64,000 bases of DNA from Ostreiculturibacter nitratireducens (lineage in GTDB: Bacteria > Pseudomonadota > Alphaproteobacteria > Rhodobacterales > Rhodobacteraceae): positions 186,001 to 250,000 of the forward strand of contig NZ_JAVQHL010000003.1 of the NCBI RefSeq assembly GCF_032670585.1. The letters run 5' to 3'. The notes beneath the pieces were generated by a model. The model was not told where the DNA came from. It saw only the letters and a list, made by a program, of their open reading frames with translations, and ran no database searches. Position 1 is the stretch's first letter, and the number at the start of each line of letters is the position of its first letter. Below, in pieces: positions 1 to 7,595 of this stretch. The translations under genes and the position numbers were made by a program.

Positions 1-881
1 AAATTGTTCGGGTCGAAGGACGGCGCGGAAGCGATCGCGAGCAGGTCGCCGCTTTCCACGTCGATCACGACCGCCGCGGCACTTTCGGCCTTCAGGCGGG
101 CGAGCGCGTAGTTCTGAAGCCGGTAGTCGACGGTCAGCTGGACATCCGTGCCGGGCTGGCCCTCCTGGCGGTCGAGTTCGCGCATCACCCGGCCGACGGC
201 GTTGACTTCGATCCGCTTGGTTCCCGCAGTGCCGCGCAGGCTGTCCTCGAGTTTCGCCTCGATCCCGACCTTGCCGATCTGGAACCGGGGAATGCTCAGG
301 AGAGGATCAGGCTTGTCGAGCTTCGAAAGGTCGTAGTCCGAGACCGGGCCGACATAGCCCACGACATGGGCGAAATCCTTTCCGAGCGGATAGCTGCGGG
401 ACAGGCCGACCTCCGTCGTCACGCCGGGCAGCGCGGGGGCATTCACCGCGACGCGGGAAAAGTCCTCCCAGCTGACGCGTTCGGCCACGGTGATCGGCAG
501 GTTGGGACTGCGCTTCGCGATCTCCTCGAGTGCGGCTGCGATCTCCTCCTCCGACAACGGCATGACACGCGCCAGACGTTGCAGGACGGCGTCCACATCA
601 CCCGCATCCTCGCGGGTGATGACAACGCGGTAGTTCTGCTCGTTCCCCGCGATGAGTGCGCCGTTGCGGTCCCGGATCAACCCGCGGGCCGGCGGCAGAA
701 GGCGGATGTTGATCCGGTTCTCTTCGGCCAGCATGCGGAATTCGTCGGATTGCTCGACCTGCATGTAGCGCATGCGGAAGGCGAGAACGCCGACGAACGC
801 CCCCTGCAGTGACCCAAGCAGCAGCCCCCGCCGGCTTATGCGGCGTGCGCTCTCGGCCGTTTCCTTGGGCGAGCGCCTCAT
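1..881 (-). CDS. mrdA: Penicillin-binding protein 2 (partial, C-terminus outside window)
   Basis: Peptidoglycan transpeptidase of the elongasome, anchored in the inner membrane with its catalytic domain in the periplasm. The visible 293 residues contain an N-terminal basic segment followed by one hydrophobic stretch, then the PBP2 dimerisation/pedestal region with PARGLIRDRNG and the TTEVGLSRSYP-type segment typical of MrdA. The transpeptidase domain has just begun at the cut (SAAAVVIDVESGDLLAIAS), so the active-site SxxK lies outside the window. The ATG at 881 overlaps the mreD stop by 4 bp (ATGA), which fixes the start and shows translational coupling. It is the last visible gene of mreB-mreC-mreD-mrdA, the standard alphaproteobacterial rod-shape cluster. 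The identification is confident; the truncation is a window effect. Confidence 0.93.
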   Translation of the reverse strand, partial: MRRSPKETAESARRISRRGLLLGSLQGAFVGVLAFRMRYMQVEQSDEFRMLAEENRINIRLLPPARGLIRDRNGALIAGNEQNYRVVITREDAGDVDAVLQRLARVMPLSEEEIAAALEEIAKRSPNLPITVAERVSWEDFSRVAVNAPALPGVTTEVGLSRSYPLGKDFAHVVGYVGPVSDYDLSKLDKPDPLLSIPRFQIGKVGIEAKLEDSLRGTAGTKRIEVNAVGRVMRELDRQEGQPGTDVQLTVDYRLQNYALARLKAESAAAVVIDVESGDLLAIASAPSFDPNN

Positions 882-1417
882 AGCCGATGCTCCAGCGCCT
901 CGACCTCGCCGGGAGCGACCCAGCGCACCCCGAGAACGCGGTTCGAAACGAGAACGACGATGGGATAGGCCGCCACCGAGGCGACGAACTGCATCAGCGT
1001 GAGGCCAAAGCCGGACTGCGGCACCATGAAGATCGCGAGCACGAGGCGGTTGGCGAGCAGCATCACCAGCATGACGGCGGCCACCATGGCCCATTCGACG
1101 AAGAACGGCAGATCACGCGTAAGGTTCGCGCGGTCCCGCAGGAACTCGGTCGCGAAAAGCACGATGAGGGTCCAGAGCCCCGGCGGCCTGACCAGCAGCA
1201 TGTCCTCGATGAGGAAGACGGTCGCGATGACGACTACGGGAAGGAAGTCCGGGCGTCTGAGCACCCAGGCGAAGGCAAGGCAGAGCAGGAAATCCGGCGC
1301 GGGCCATGCGGAGGGAAGCGTCGAGAGCGGCAGGAGCCGGCCGAACAGGAAGAGCGTCGCGAGGACCAGGAAGAGGCCGCGATAGAGCCAGCGGCGGGTC
1401 GTGACCGGATCAACCAT
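878..1417 (-). CDS. mreD: Rod shape-determining protein MreD
   Basis: Small polytopic inner-membrane protein of the elongasome that links MreC and MreB to wall synthesis. The 179-residue product has about five hydrophobic segments, including LFLVLATLFLFGRLLP near the N-terminus and VVVIATVFLIEDMLLV in the middle, and it lies between mreC and mrdA as expected. I chose the ATG at 1417 because GGAGGG sits 5 bp upstream; a TTG at 1432 would add five residues. The start overlaps the end of mreC by 8 bp and the stop overlaps mrdA by 4 bp, so all three are probably translated from one message. MreD is poorly conserved in sequence, so the call rests on topology plus position. Confidence 0.9.
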   Translation of the reverse strand: MVDPVTTRRWLYRGLFLVLATLFLFGRLLPLSTLPSAWPAPDFLLCLAFAWVLRRPDFLPVVVIATVFLIEDMLLVRPPGLWTLIVLFATEFLRDRANLTRDLPFFVEWAMVAAVMLVMLLANRLVLAIFMVPQSGFGLTLMQFVASVAAYPIVVLVSNRVLGVRWVAPGEVEALEHRL

Positions 1418-2342
1418 CGGCACCCTCCGCAAGGTCGTCCGTCCCGGCAGGTTCGGGCGGCGGCAGCATCACCGCCGGCGGCACGATCGGCGCGATCAGC
1501 GCGCCGGTGTCGTTGATCCGCTCGGCCGGTTGCGAACGCAGGACGCGAAGGAAGTCGAGCCTTTCGTAGTCGGCGGCAAGGCGCACCCGAAGCCGCCGGT
1601 CGGCACCCAGCGCCACCTGCCCCACCAGGATGCCTGCCGGGAACACCCCGCCATCGCCGGCGGACACGACCCTGTCTCCGGGGCGCACCTGTTCGGGCGC
1701 ATCGATGAAGTCGATCGGCGGGGCCGGCGTGTTATCACCCACGAGGAGCGCCTTCTGGCCGGAGGGCTGGATCGTCACCGGTACCCGGCTCGACGCGTCG
1801 GTCAGAAGCAGCACCCGGCTCGTCGTCTTCCCCACCCCCGCGATACGGCCGACGAGGCCGAGGCCGTCCGTCGTGGCCCAGCCGTCCATGACGCCGTCGC
1901 GGCTGCCGACATTCAGGAGAACCGACTGCCGGAAGGGCGAGCCGGAGTCCGCGAGCACCACGCCGGAGACGGAGGTGAGCTTGGGGTCGAGCCGGACCTT
2001 GTTCTGGGCCAGAAGCTTCGCGTTCTGCTGTTCGAGCTGCACGGCGGCCTCTTTCCAGGCCTTCATGGTCTGCAGTTCGCGCCGCAACTCCTGGTTCTGC
2101 TCGTAGATGCGGGCATAGGACTGGAAGCCCTCGATCATGCCGGCGACCTTCGTCACCGGCACCAGCGCCCAGTCGAAGCTCGGCACGACACGGTCGATCA
2201 GCGCCGCGCGAAGCCGCTCGACCCTCGGGCTGTCGATCCGCCAGACGAGGAATATCCCGGCAAGCGCAACCACAAGCACCGCAATCAGAATGCGGCGCAC
2301 GCGCGCGACATAATCGATATCGGCGTTCCGGTCCCTTGCCAC
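1410..2342 (-). CDS. mreC: Rod shape-determining protein MreC
   Basis: Bitopic inner-membrane protein that connects cytoplasmic MreB to periplasmic wall enzymes. The 310-residue product has one transmembrane helix near residues 12-28 (ILIAVLVVALAGIFLVW). A coiled-coil-prone stretch follows (roughly residues 65-110, rich in Glu/Gln/Leu), then the beta-rich MreC core with VSGVVLADSGSPFRQSV and SRDGVMDGWA. The C-terminal tail is low-complexity and proline/acid-rich. It lies 31 bp downstream of mreB and overlaps mreD. Length and domain order match the family. Confidence 0.94.
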   Translation of the reverse strand: MARDRNADIDYVARVRRILIAVLVVALAGIFLVWRIDSPRVERLRAALIDRVVPSFDWALVPVTKVAGMIEGFQSYARIYEQNQELRRELQTMKAWKEAAVQLEQQNAKLLAQNKVRLDPKLTSVSGVVLADSGSPFRQSVLLNVGSRDGVMDGWATTDGLGLVGRIAGVGKTTSRVLLLTDASSRVPVTIQPSGQKALLVGDNTPAPPIDFIDAPEQVRPGDRVVSAGDGGVFPAGILVGQVALGADRRLRVRLAADYERLDFLRVLRSQPAERINDTGALIAPIVPPAVMLPPPEPAGTDDLAEGADG

Positions 2343-2373
2343 GGGCTGCTCCTTATGCCGCCCCGGCGGGGCG

Positions 2374-3414
2374 TCAGCTGTCGTAGTCTATCACATGCCG
2401 GAGCTGCTTTTCGTATTCCAGCGCCTTCCCGGTGCCCAGGGCCACACAATTCAGTGACTGATCGGCGATGGAGATCGAAAGCCCCGTCTGTTCCCGCAGC
2501 GCAAGGTCGAGTTCGCCAAGCAGCGCGCCGCCGCCGGTGAGCATGACGCCCCGGTCAACGATGTCCGCAGCGAGGTCCGGAGGCGTGGCTTCCAGCGCGA
2601 TCATCACCGCCTCGCAGATCTGCTGGACGGGTTCCGCGAGCGCCTCGGCGACCTGCGCCTGGTTGATCTCGGTCTCCTTCGGCACGCCGTTCAGAAGGTC
2701 GCGGCCACGGATCTGCATCGACGCGCCGCGCCCGTCGTCGGGCATGCGGGCGGTGCCGATCGAGGTCTTGATCCGCTCGGCCGTGGATTCGCCGATCAGC
2801 AGGTTCTGCTGGCGGCGGAGGTAGGAGATGATGGCTTCGTCCATCCGGTCGCCCCCGACGCGGACGGAGCGGGCGTAGACGATGTCGCCAAGCGACAGGA
2901 CGGCCACTTCGGTCGTGCCGCCGCCGATATCGACGACCATCGATCCGGTCGGGTCGGTGATCGGCATCCCCGCGCCAATCGCCGCGGCGATCGGCTCGGC
3001 GATCAGGCCCGCGCGGCGGGCACCGGCCGAAAGGACCGACTGCCGGATCGCGCGCTTCTCGACGGGCGTCGCGCCATGCGGCACGCAGACGATGACCTTG
3101 GGCTTGGTGAAGGTGGTGCGCTTGTGGACCTTGCGGATGAAGTGCTTGATCATCTCCTCGGCCACATCGAAGTCGGCGATGACACCTTCGCGCATCGGCC
3201 GGATCGCCTCGATCGAGCCGGGCGTGCGGCCAAGCATCAGCTTCGCGTCCTCGCCGACGGCGAGCACCTGCTTCTTGCCGTCCTTGACGTGGTAAGCCAC
3301 CACGGAAGGCTCGTTCAGGATGATGCCCCTGCCCTTCACGTAGACCAGCGTGTTCGCCGTCCCGAGGTCAATCGCCATGTCCGACGAGAAGAGACCGCTC
3401 ATAAGCCCAGCCAT
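2374..3414 (-). CDS. mreB: Rod shape-determining protein MreB (actin-like)
   Basis: Bacterial actin homologue that polymerises on the inner face of the membrane and guides lateral wall synthesis. The 346-residue sequence contains the nucleotide-binding motifs of the actin/Hsp70 fold: phosphate-1 (DLGTANTLVYVKG, near residue 17), the interdomain VCVPHGATPVEKRA segment, phosphate-2 (MVVDIGGGTTEVAVLSLG) and the adenosine motif (GVMLTGGGALLGELD). The annotated start gives MAGLMSGLFSSDMAID; the internal Met at 3402 (MSGLFSS) is equally plausible. It is first in mreB-mreC-mreD-mrdA. About 180 bp separates its start from the leuA terminator region, so a promoter is expected there, but I could not identify one with confidence. 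Confidence 0.97.
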   Translation of the reverse strand: MAGLMSGLFSSDMAIDLGTANTLVYVKGRGIILNEPSVVAYHVKDGKKQVLAVGEDAKLMLGRTPGSIEAIRPMREGVIADFDVAEEMIKHFIRKVHKRTTFTKPKVIVCVPHGATPVEKRAIRQSVLSAGARRAGLIAEPIAAAIGAGMPITDPTGSMVVDIGGGTTEVAVLSLGDIVYARSVRVGGDRMDEAIISYLRRQQNLLIGESTAERIKTSIGTARMPDDGRGASMQIRGRDLLNGVPKETEINQAQVAEALAEPVQQICEAVMIALEATPPDLAADIVDRGVMLTGGGALLGELDLALREQTGLSISIADQSLNCVALGTGKALEYEKQLRHVIDYDS

Positions 3415-3563
3415 AGTACCCTACCCATTCCCCAACGGTTTCAGGTCCGCGACTCGGAGGTTGCGGACCGGCAAGCTTTATAGGCCCGCGCGGGGTTCTT
3501 CGAAAGGGGCGTTCTGGGCGCGGGACGGCGAGTTTCCGCCGGATAGCACAAATCGAACATGAA

Positions 3564-3587
3564 GCGGCGCGGTATGACCCGCGCCGC
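3564..3587 (-). terminator. Hairpin downstream of leuA
   Basis: A perfect 9-bp stem (GCGGCGCGG with CCGCGCCGC, 6-nt loop) begins 12 bp past the leuA stop. It is followed on the minus strand by a short T-containing stretch rather than a clean U-run. It is probably the leuA transcription terminator or an mRNA 3'-end stabiliser. Confidence 0.55.
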
Positions 3588-3598
3588 CCGCAGTCCTG

Positions 3599-5161
3599 TC
3601 AGGAAACCGACTTCATCTCATCCGCGGGCTTCGTCTTTTCCCGGCGGACGATCAGGTTGTTCAGCGCGCTGACATAGGCCTTCGCGCTCGCCACGACCGT
3701 ATCGGTGTCGGCGGACTGGCCGGTGACGATCTTGCCGTCTTCCTCGAGGCGCACGCTGACGGTGGCCTGCGCGTCGGTGCCCTCGGTCACCGCATGGACC
3801 TGGTAGAGCGCGAGCCGGGCATCATGCGGGAAGAGCCGCTTCACCGCGTTGAAGGTCGCGTCCACCGGACCATCGCCCGTCGCCGTCACCTGGTGGTCCA
3901 CGCCGTCGATCGTCAGCGTGAGGTCGGCCGACTGCGGCGCCTCGGTGCCGCAGATCACGCGGAGGAACTTCACCTGCAGATGGTCGCCCGCCACGTTCGC
4001 CGTGGAGTCGGTCATCAGCGCGACGAGGTCGTCGTCGTAGACCTCCTTCTTGCGGTCGGCGAGCGCCTTGAACCGGACGAAGACATCGTTCAGCTGGTTG
4101 TCGGCGAGGTCGTAGCCGAGATCCTTCAGCTTCGCCCGCAGCGCGGCGCGCCCCGAATGCTTGCCCATGACGAGGTTCGTCGCCGACAGGCCCACATCCT
4201 CCGGCCGCATGATCTCGAACGTCTGGGCGTTTTTCAGCATCCCGTCCTGGTGGATGCCCGATTCATGCGCGAAAGCGTTCTTGCCGACGATCGCCTTGTT
4301 GTACTGGACCGGGAAGCCCGACACCGCCGCGACGCGGCGCGAGATGTTCATGATCTTCGTCGTGTCGATGCCCGTCCGGTAGGGCATGATGTCGTTGCGG
4401 ACCTTCATGGCCATGACGACTTCTTCGAGCGCGGTGTTGCCCGCCCGCTCCCCGAGCCCGTTGACCGTGCACTCGATCTGGCGCGCGCCGGCCTCGACCG
4501 CGGCGAGCGCGTTGGCCGTCGCCATGCCGAGGTCGTTGTGGCAGTGCGTCGCGAAGACGACTTCGTCGGCGCCGGGGACGCGCTCGATCAGCATCCTTAT
4601 CAGGTCGGCGCTCTCGCGCGGCGCGGTGTAGCCCACCGTGTCGGGGATGTTGATGGTCGTCGCGCCCGCCTTGATCGCGATCTCGATCACGCGGCAGAGG
4701 TAGTCATGTTCCGTCCGCGTCGCGTCCATCGGCGACCACTGGACGTTGTCGCAGAGGTTGCGCGCATGCGTCACGGTTTCGTGGATGCGCTCCGCCATCT
4801 GGTCCATGTCGAGGTTCGGGATCGCGCGGTGCAGGGGCGAGGTGCCGATGAAGGTGTGGATGCGCGGGCGCCTGGCATGCCGCACCGCCTCCCAGCAGCG
4901 GTCGATGTCCTTGAAGTTCGCCCGGGCGAGGCCGCAGATCACGGAGTTCTGCGTCTGCTTCGCGATCGCGGTCACCGCGTCGAAATCACCCTCGGAGGCG
5001 ATGGGAAACCCGGCCTCGATGATGTCGACCCCCATCTCGTCCAGAAGCGCGGCGATCTCCAGCTTCTCGTCATGGGTCATCGTCGCGCCGGGCGACTGTT
5101 CGCCGTCACGGAGCGTGGTGTCGAAGATCAGGACGCGGTCCTGTTTGGCTTTGTCGGTCAT
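3599..5161 (-). CDS. leuA: 2-isopropylmalate synthase
   Basis: Catalyses the first committed step of leucine synthesis, acetyl-CoA plus 2-oxoisovalerate to 2-isopropylmalate. The 520-residue protein has the N-terminal HMGL-like TIM barrel with the LeuA signature LRDGEQSPGATM (about residues 17-28) and the metal-binding HCHNDLGMATANALAA motif. The linker contains GKNAFAHESGIHQDGMLK, and the C-terminal LeuA dimer/allosteric domain starts near residue 390. Length matches bacterial LeuA form 1. The ATG at 5161 begins MTDKAKQDRVLIFDTTLRDG. It is monocistronic by appearance and is preceded by a leucine-rich leader peptide and hairpin (see those entries), so expression is probably tuned by charged leucyl-tRNA in addition to feedback on the enzyme. 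Confidence 0.97.
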   Translation of the reverse strand: MTDKAKQDRVLIFDTTLRDGEQSPGATMTHDEKLEIAALLDEMGVDIIEAGFPIASEGDFDAVTAIAKQTQNSVICGLARANFKDIDRCWEAVRHARRPRIHTFIGTSPLHRAIPNLDMDQMAERIHETVTHARNLCDNVQWSPMDATRTEHDYLCRVIEIAIKAGATTINIPDTVGYTAPRESADLIRMLIERVPGADEVVFATHCHNDLGMATANALAAVEAGARQIECTVNGLGERAGNTALEEVVMAMKVRNDIMPYRTGIDTTKIMNISRRVAAVSGFPVQYNKAIVGKNAFAHESGIHQDGMLKNAQTFEIMRPEDVGLSATNLVMGKHSGRAALRAKLKDLGYDLADNQLNDVFVRFKALADRKKEVYDDDLVALMTDSTANVAGDHLQVKFLRVICGTEAPQSADLTLTIDGVDHQVTATGDGPVDATFNAVKRLFPHDARLALYQVHAVTEGTDAQATVSVRLEEDGKIVTGQSADTDTVVASAKAYVSALNNLIVRREKTKPADEMKSVS

Positions 5162-5211
5162 GGGTCTACTCTCGATCTTTCCCTAGCTTCGCGTGGTTCC
5201 GGCGCTGGTCA

Positions 5212-5247
5212 CCTCTGAGCGGTCGCGCCGAAAGGCACGCTCAGAGG
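5212..5247 (-). promoter_or_regulatory. Attenuator-type hairpin between leader peptide and leuA
   Basis: A 10-bp perfect inverted repeat (CCTCTGAGCG / CGCTCAGAGG) with a 16-nt loop. On the minus strand it starts inside the last codons of the leucine-rich leader (the leader TGA at 5241-5243 is in the first arm) and ends about 50 bp before the leuA ATG. A ribosome stalled on the leader leucine codons or parked at its stop would alter this fold. There is no U-run, so it may not be a classical intrinsic terminator; control could act through Rho or on translation. Confidence 0.6.
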
Positions 5248-5327
5248 CGGCTAAGGAGGAGAAGCGCACGGAGAAGCGGCCCGCGCGGGGCGCGGCCGGG
5301 GGCTGAAATATGCCGGTTCCGTGTCAT
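5241..5327 (-). CDS. Leucine-rich leader peptide of leuA
   Basis: A 28-codon ORF on the same strand as leuA, ending 80 bp upstream of it. Its C-terminus reads LLRALLLLSRL and stop: seven leucines in the last eleven residues, with a run of four consecutive Leu codons (CTT CTC CTC CTT). This is the arrangement expected of an amino-acid attenuator leader that measures leucyl-tRNA charging. The stop codon falls within the left arm of a strong hairpin. A TATAGT -10-like element at 5336-5341 would place transcription start only a few bases before the ATG, so the leader might be translated from a nearly leaderless message. No good Shine-Dalgarno is visible. The role is inferred from composition and position. 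Confidence 0.72.
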   Translation of the reverse strand: MTRNRHISAPGRAPRGPLLRALLLLSRL

Positions 5328-5419
5328 GGCGCCGGACTATACGTGCACCGTTTGAAAAGAAAAGCGGAAATTGACCTTCTTTCACTGACCGCTAGCTCTG
5401 CCGAAACGGAGACAACGGC

Positions 5420-6061
5420 ATGCGGTCACTTGTCATAGGAGCCTCGGGCGGGATCGGCGGCGCGGTCGCGGAGAAGCTTGGACAGCGGGGGGAGGTCGTG
5501 GCCCTTTCGCGGTCCGGCGCCGGGCTCGACGTGACGGATGAAGGATGCGTGGCCGCGGCTCTCGAAAGGCTCGACGGGCAGTTCGACCTCGTGTTCGTGG
5601 CGACAGGGGCGCTCGGCTCCCCGGAAAAGGCGATCCGGTCGCTGGACGCCCGGGCTCTGGCGGATCAGTTCGCCGTCAACGCGGCGGGGCCGATCCTCGT
5701 TCTCAAGCATGCCCTGCGCCTGATGCCGCGCGACCGCAGGTCGGTCTTCGCGGCCCTGTCGGCGCGGGTAGGCTCGATCGGCGACAACGGGCTTGGTGGC
5801 TGGTATTCCTACCGCGCGTCGAAGGCGGCTCTGAACCAGCTTCTCAGGACCGCAGCGATCGAGGTGGCGCGCACGCATCGTCAGGCCGTGGTGGCGAGCC
5901 TTCACCCGGGCACGGTGGCCACGCGCTTCACCGAAGGCTACGCGCACAGGAAGGTGCCCCCGGAAACGGCGGCAGCGAACCTTCTCGCCGTCGTCGACCG
6001 GCTGACGCCGGCGGAGAGCGGCGGCTTTTTCGACTATGCCGGAAAGACCATCCCGTGGTGA
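5420..6061 (+). CDS. Short-chain dehydrogenase/reductase family protein
   Basis: NAD(P)-dependent oxidoreductase of unknown substrate. The 213-residue protein has the glycine-rich nucleotide motif near the N-terminus (VIGASGGIGGAVAEKL), a VFVATGAL element in place of the usual NNAG, the catalytic YRASK pair (Tyr-x-x-x-Lys, near residue 134), and HPGTVATRF, which often follows in SDRs of the CsgA/sniffer-like group. Its stop overlaps the GTG start of the photolyase gene by 4 bp (GTGA), so the two are very likely co-translated. That suggests a redox or pigment-related partnership, but this is inference; the substrate cannot be read from the sequence. Confidence 0.85.
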   Translation: MRSLVIGASGGIGGAVAEKLGQRGEVVALSRSGAGLDVTDEGCVAAALERLDGQFDLVFVATGALGSPEKAIRSLDARALADQFAVNAAGPILVLKHALRLMPRDRRSVFAALSARVGSIGDNGLGGWYSYRASKAALNQLLRTAAIEVARTHRQAVVASLHPGTVATRFTEGYAHRKVPPETAAANLLAVVDRLTPAESGGFFDYAGKTIPW

Positions 6062-7581
6062 AGCTCGTCCTCGTTCTCGGCGACCAGCTTTCCACAGGGA
6101 TCGCGGCCCTGCGCGCGACCGACAAGGCCCGCGATGTCGTCGTCATGTCCGAGGTGACAGGCGAAGCGAGTTATGTGCCCCACCATCCGAAGAAGATCGC
6201 CTTCATCTTCGCCGCGATGCGCAAGTTCGCCGCGCGACTGGAGTACGAGGGCTGGACCGTCGCCTACACCCGGCTCGATGATCCGGAAAACGCGGGTTCG
6301 ATCCCCGGTGAACTGCTGCGTCGGGCGTCGGAGCTTGGCGCTCGAGAAGTGATCGCGACCCGCCCCGGGGAATGGCGGCTGATCGGGCTTCTGGATGAAC
6401 TGCCGATCCCCGTGCGACAGTTGGAGGATGAACGGTTCCTGTGCTCGGAACGGGAATTCCGGGACTGGGCGAAGGGCCGCAAGAGCCTGCGCATGGAATA
6501 CTTCTACCGGGAGATGCGGCGGAAGACCGGCCTTCTGATGGAGGGGGACGAACCCGCGGGCGGGCAATGGAACTATGACCGCGACAACCGCAAGCCCCCA
6601 CCCGGAGAGATCGAACATCCGGGGCCGATATCCTTCACGCCAGACGAGGTCGTCGAGGAGGTTCTGGACCTCGTGGAAACGCGGTTCGGCGGGAACTTCG
6701 GGTCGCTGCGCCCTTTCACTTTCGCAACCGATCAGGCGCAGGCGCGCCGGGCGCTCGCTCATTTCATCCGCCACGCCCTGCCGAAATTCGGGGACTTCCA
6801 GGACGCGATGCTGAACGGCAACCGCTTCCTCTACCACGCCGTGATCTCGCCCTACCTGAACGTCGGGCTTCTGGACCCGCTGGAGGTCTGCCGCGCGGCC
6901 GAGGCGGCGTGGAAGGCGGGCGAGGCTCCGCTCAATGCGGTCGAGGGCTTCATCCGGCAGATCATCGGCTGGCGGGAATTCGTCCGCGGGATCTACATGC
7001 TCGAGGGCCCCGGCTATGCCCGCAGCAACGCGCTTGGTCACGAACGGCGGCTTCCGGGTTTCTATTGGGGCGCGAGGACGCGGATGAACTGCGTCGCGAA
7101 GGTCGTCGAGCAGACCCGCGACGAGGCCTATGCCCACCACATCCAGCGGCTCATGGTCACCGGCAACTTCGCCCTTCTCGCGGGCATCGACCCGCACGAG
7201 GTGCATGAATGGTATCTCTCGGTCTACGCCGACGCCTTCGAGTGGGTCGAGGCCCCGAACACCGTGGGGATGAGCCAGTTCGCCGATGGCGGGATCGTGG
7301 CCTCCAAACCCTATGTCGCGTCCGGGAACTACATCGACCGGATGTCCGATTACTGCAAGTCCTGCGACTATGACGTCAGGCGGAAGACGGGTGAAGGTGC
7401 CTGCCCCTTCAATCTTCTCTACTGGGACTTCCTGCAGCGCCACCGGAAGCGGTTCGAAGGCAATCCGCGCATGGCGCAGATGTATCGCACCTGGGACCGT
7501 ATGACCGACGACCGGCGGGACGATGTGCTGGACGGCGCCCACGTGATCCTGGGCGATCTGGACGCGGGGCGGCTGGTCTGA
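6058..7581 (+). CDS. FeS-type bacterial cryptochrome/photolyase (PhrB/CryB-like)
   Basis: Flavoprotein of the prokaryotic (6-4) photolyase/FeS-BCP class, which repairs UV photoproducts or senses light. The 507-residue length and the N-terminal VLVLGDQL fit PhrB-type proteins. Four cysteines are placed as in that class: one in RMNCVAKV about 90 residues before a C-x2-C-x12-C group (YCKSC ... GACPFN), the ligands of the [4Fe-4S] cluster. GTG at 6058 (or 6055) is chosen because it overlaps the SDR stop and puts KLVLVLGDQ at the start; the open frame continues far upstream only as a shadow of the SDR gene. It is convergent with the MORN gene and shares a compact hairpin with it. Confidence 0.9.
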   Translation: MKLVLVLGDQLSTGIAALRATDKARDVVVMSEVTGEASYVPHHPKKIAFIFAAMRKFAARLEYEGWTVAYTRLDDPENAGSIPGELLRRASELGAREVIATRPGEWRLIGLLDELPIPVRQLEDERFLCSEREFRDWAKGRKSLRMEYFYREMRRKTGLLMEGDEPAGGQWNYDRDNRKPPPGEIEHPGPISFTPDEVVEEVLDLVETRFGGNFGSLRPFTFATDQAQARRALAHFIRHALPKFGDFQDAMLNGNRFLYHAVISPYLNVGLLDPLEVCRAAEAAWKAGEAPLNAVEGFIRQIIGWREFVRGIYMLEGPGYARSNALGHERRLPGFYWGARTRMNCVAKVVEQTRDEAYAHHIQRLMVTGNFALLAGIDPHEVHEWYLSVYADAFEWVEAPNTVGMSQFADGGIVASKPYVASGNYIDRMSDYCKSCDYDVRRKTGEGACPFNLLYWDFLQRHRKRFEGNPRMAQMYRTWDRMTDDRRDDVLDGAHVILGDLDAGRLV

Positions 7582-7595
7582 GCCTTCGGGCTCAG
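7578..7595. terminator. Shared hairpin covering both convergent stop codons
   Basis: A 7-bp stem CTGAGCC / GGCTCAG with a TTCG tetraloop. It contains the TGA of the photolyase gene and the TGA of the convergent MORN gene, so the two genes are separated by only 10 bp. No T-run follows on either strand; it probably marks the transcript ends or stabilises 3' ends. Confidence 0.45.

Noticed and set aside
5545..6057. N-terminal extension of the photolyase open frame
   Set aside because: It is a shadow of the SDR gene in another frame. Photolyase homology starts at KLVLVLGDQ, right after the GTG at 6058.
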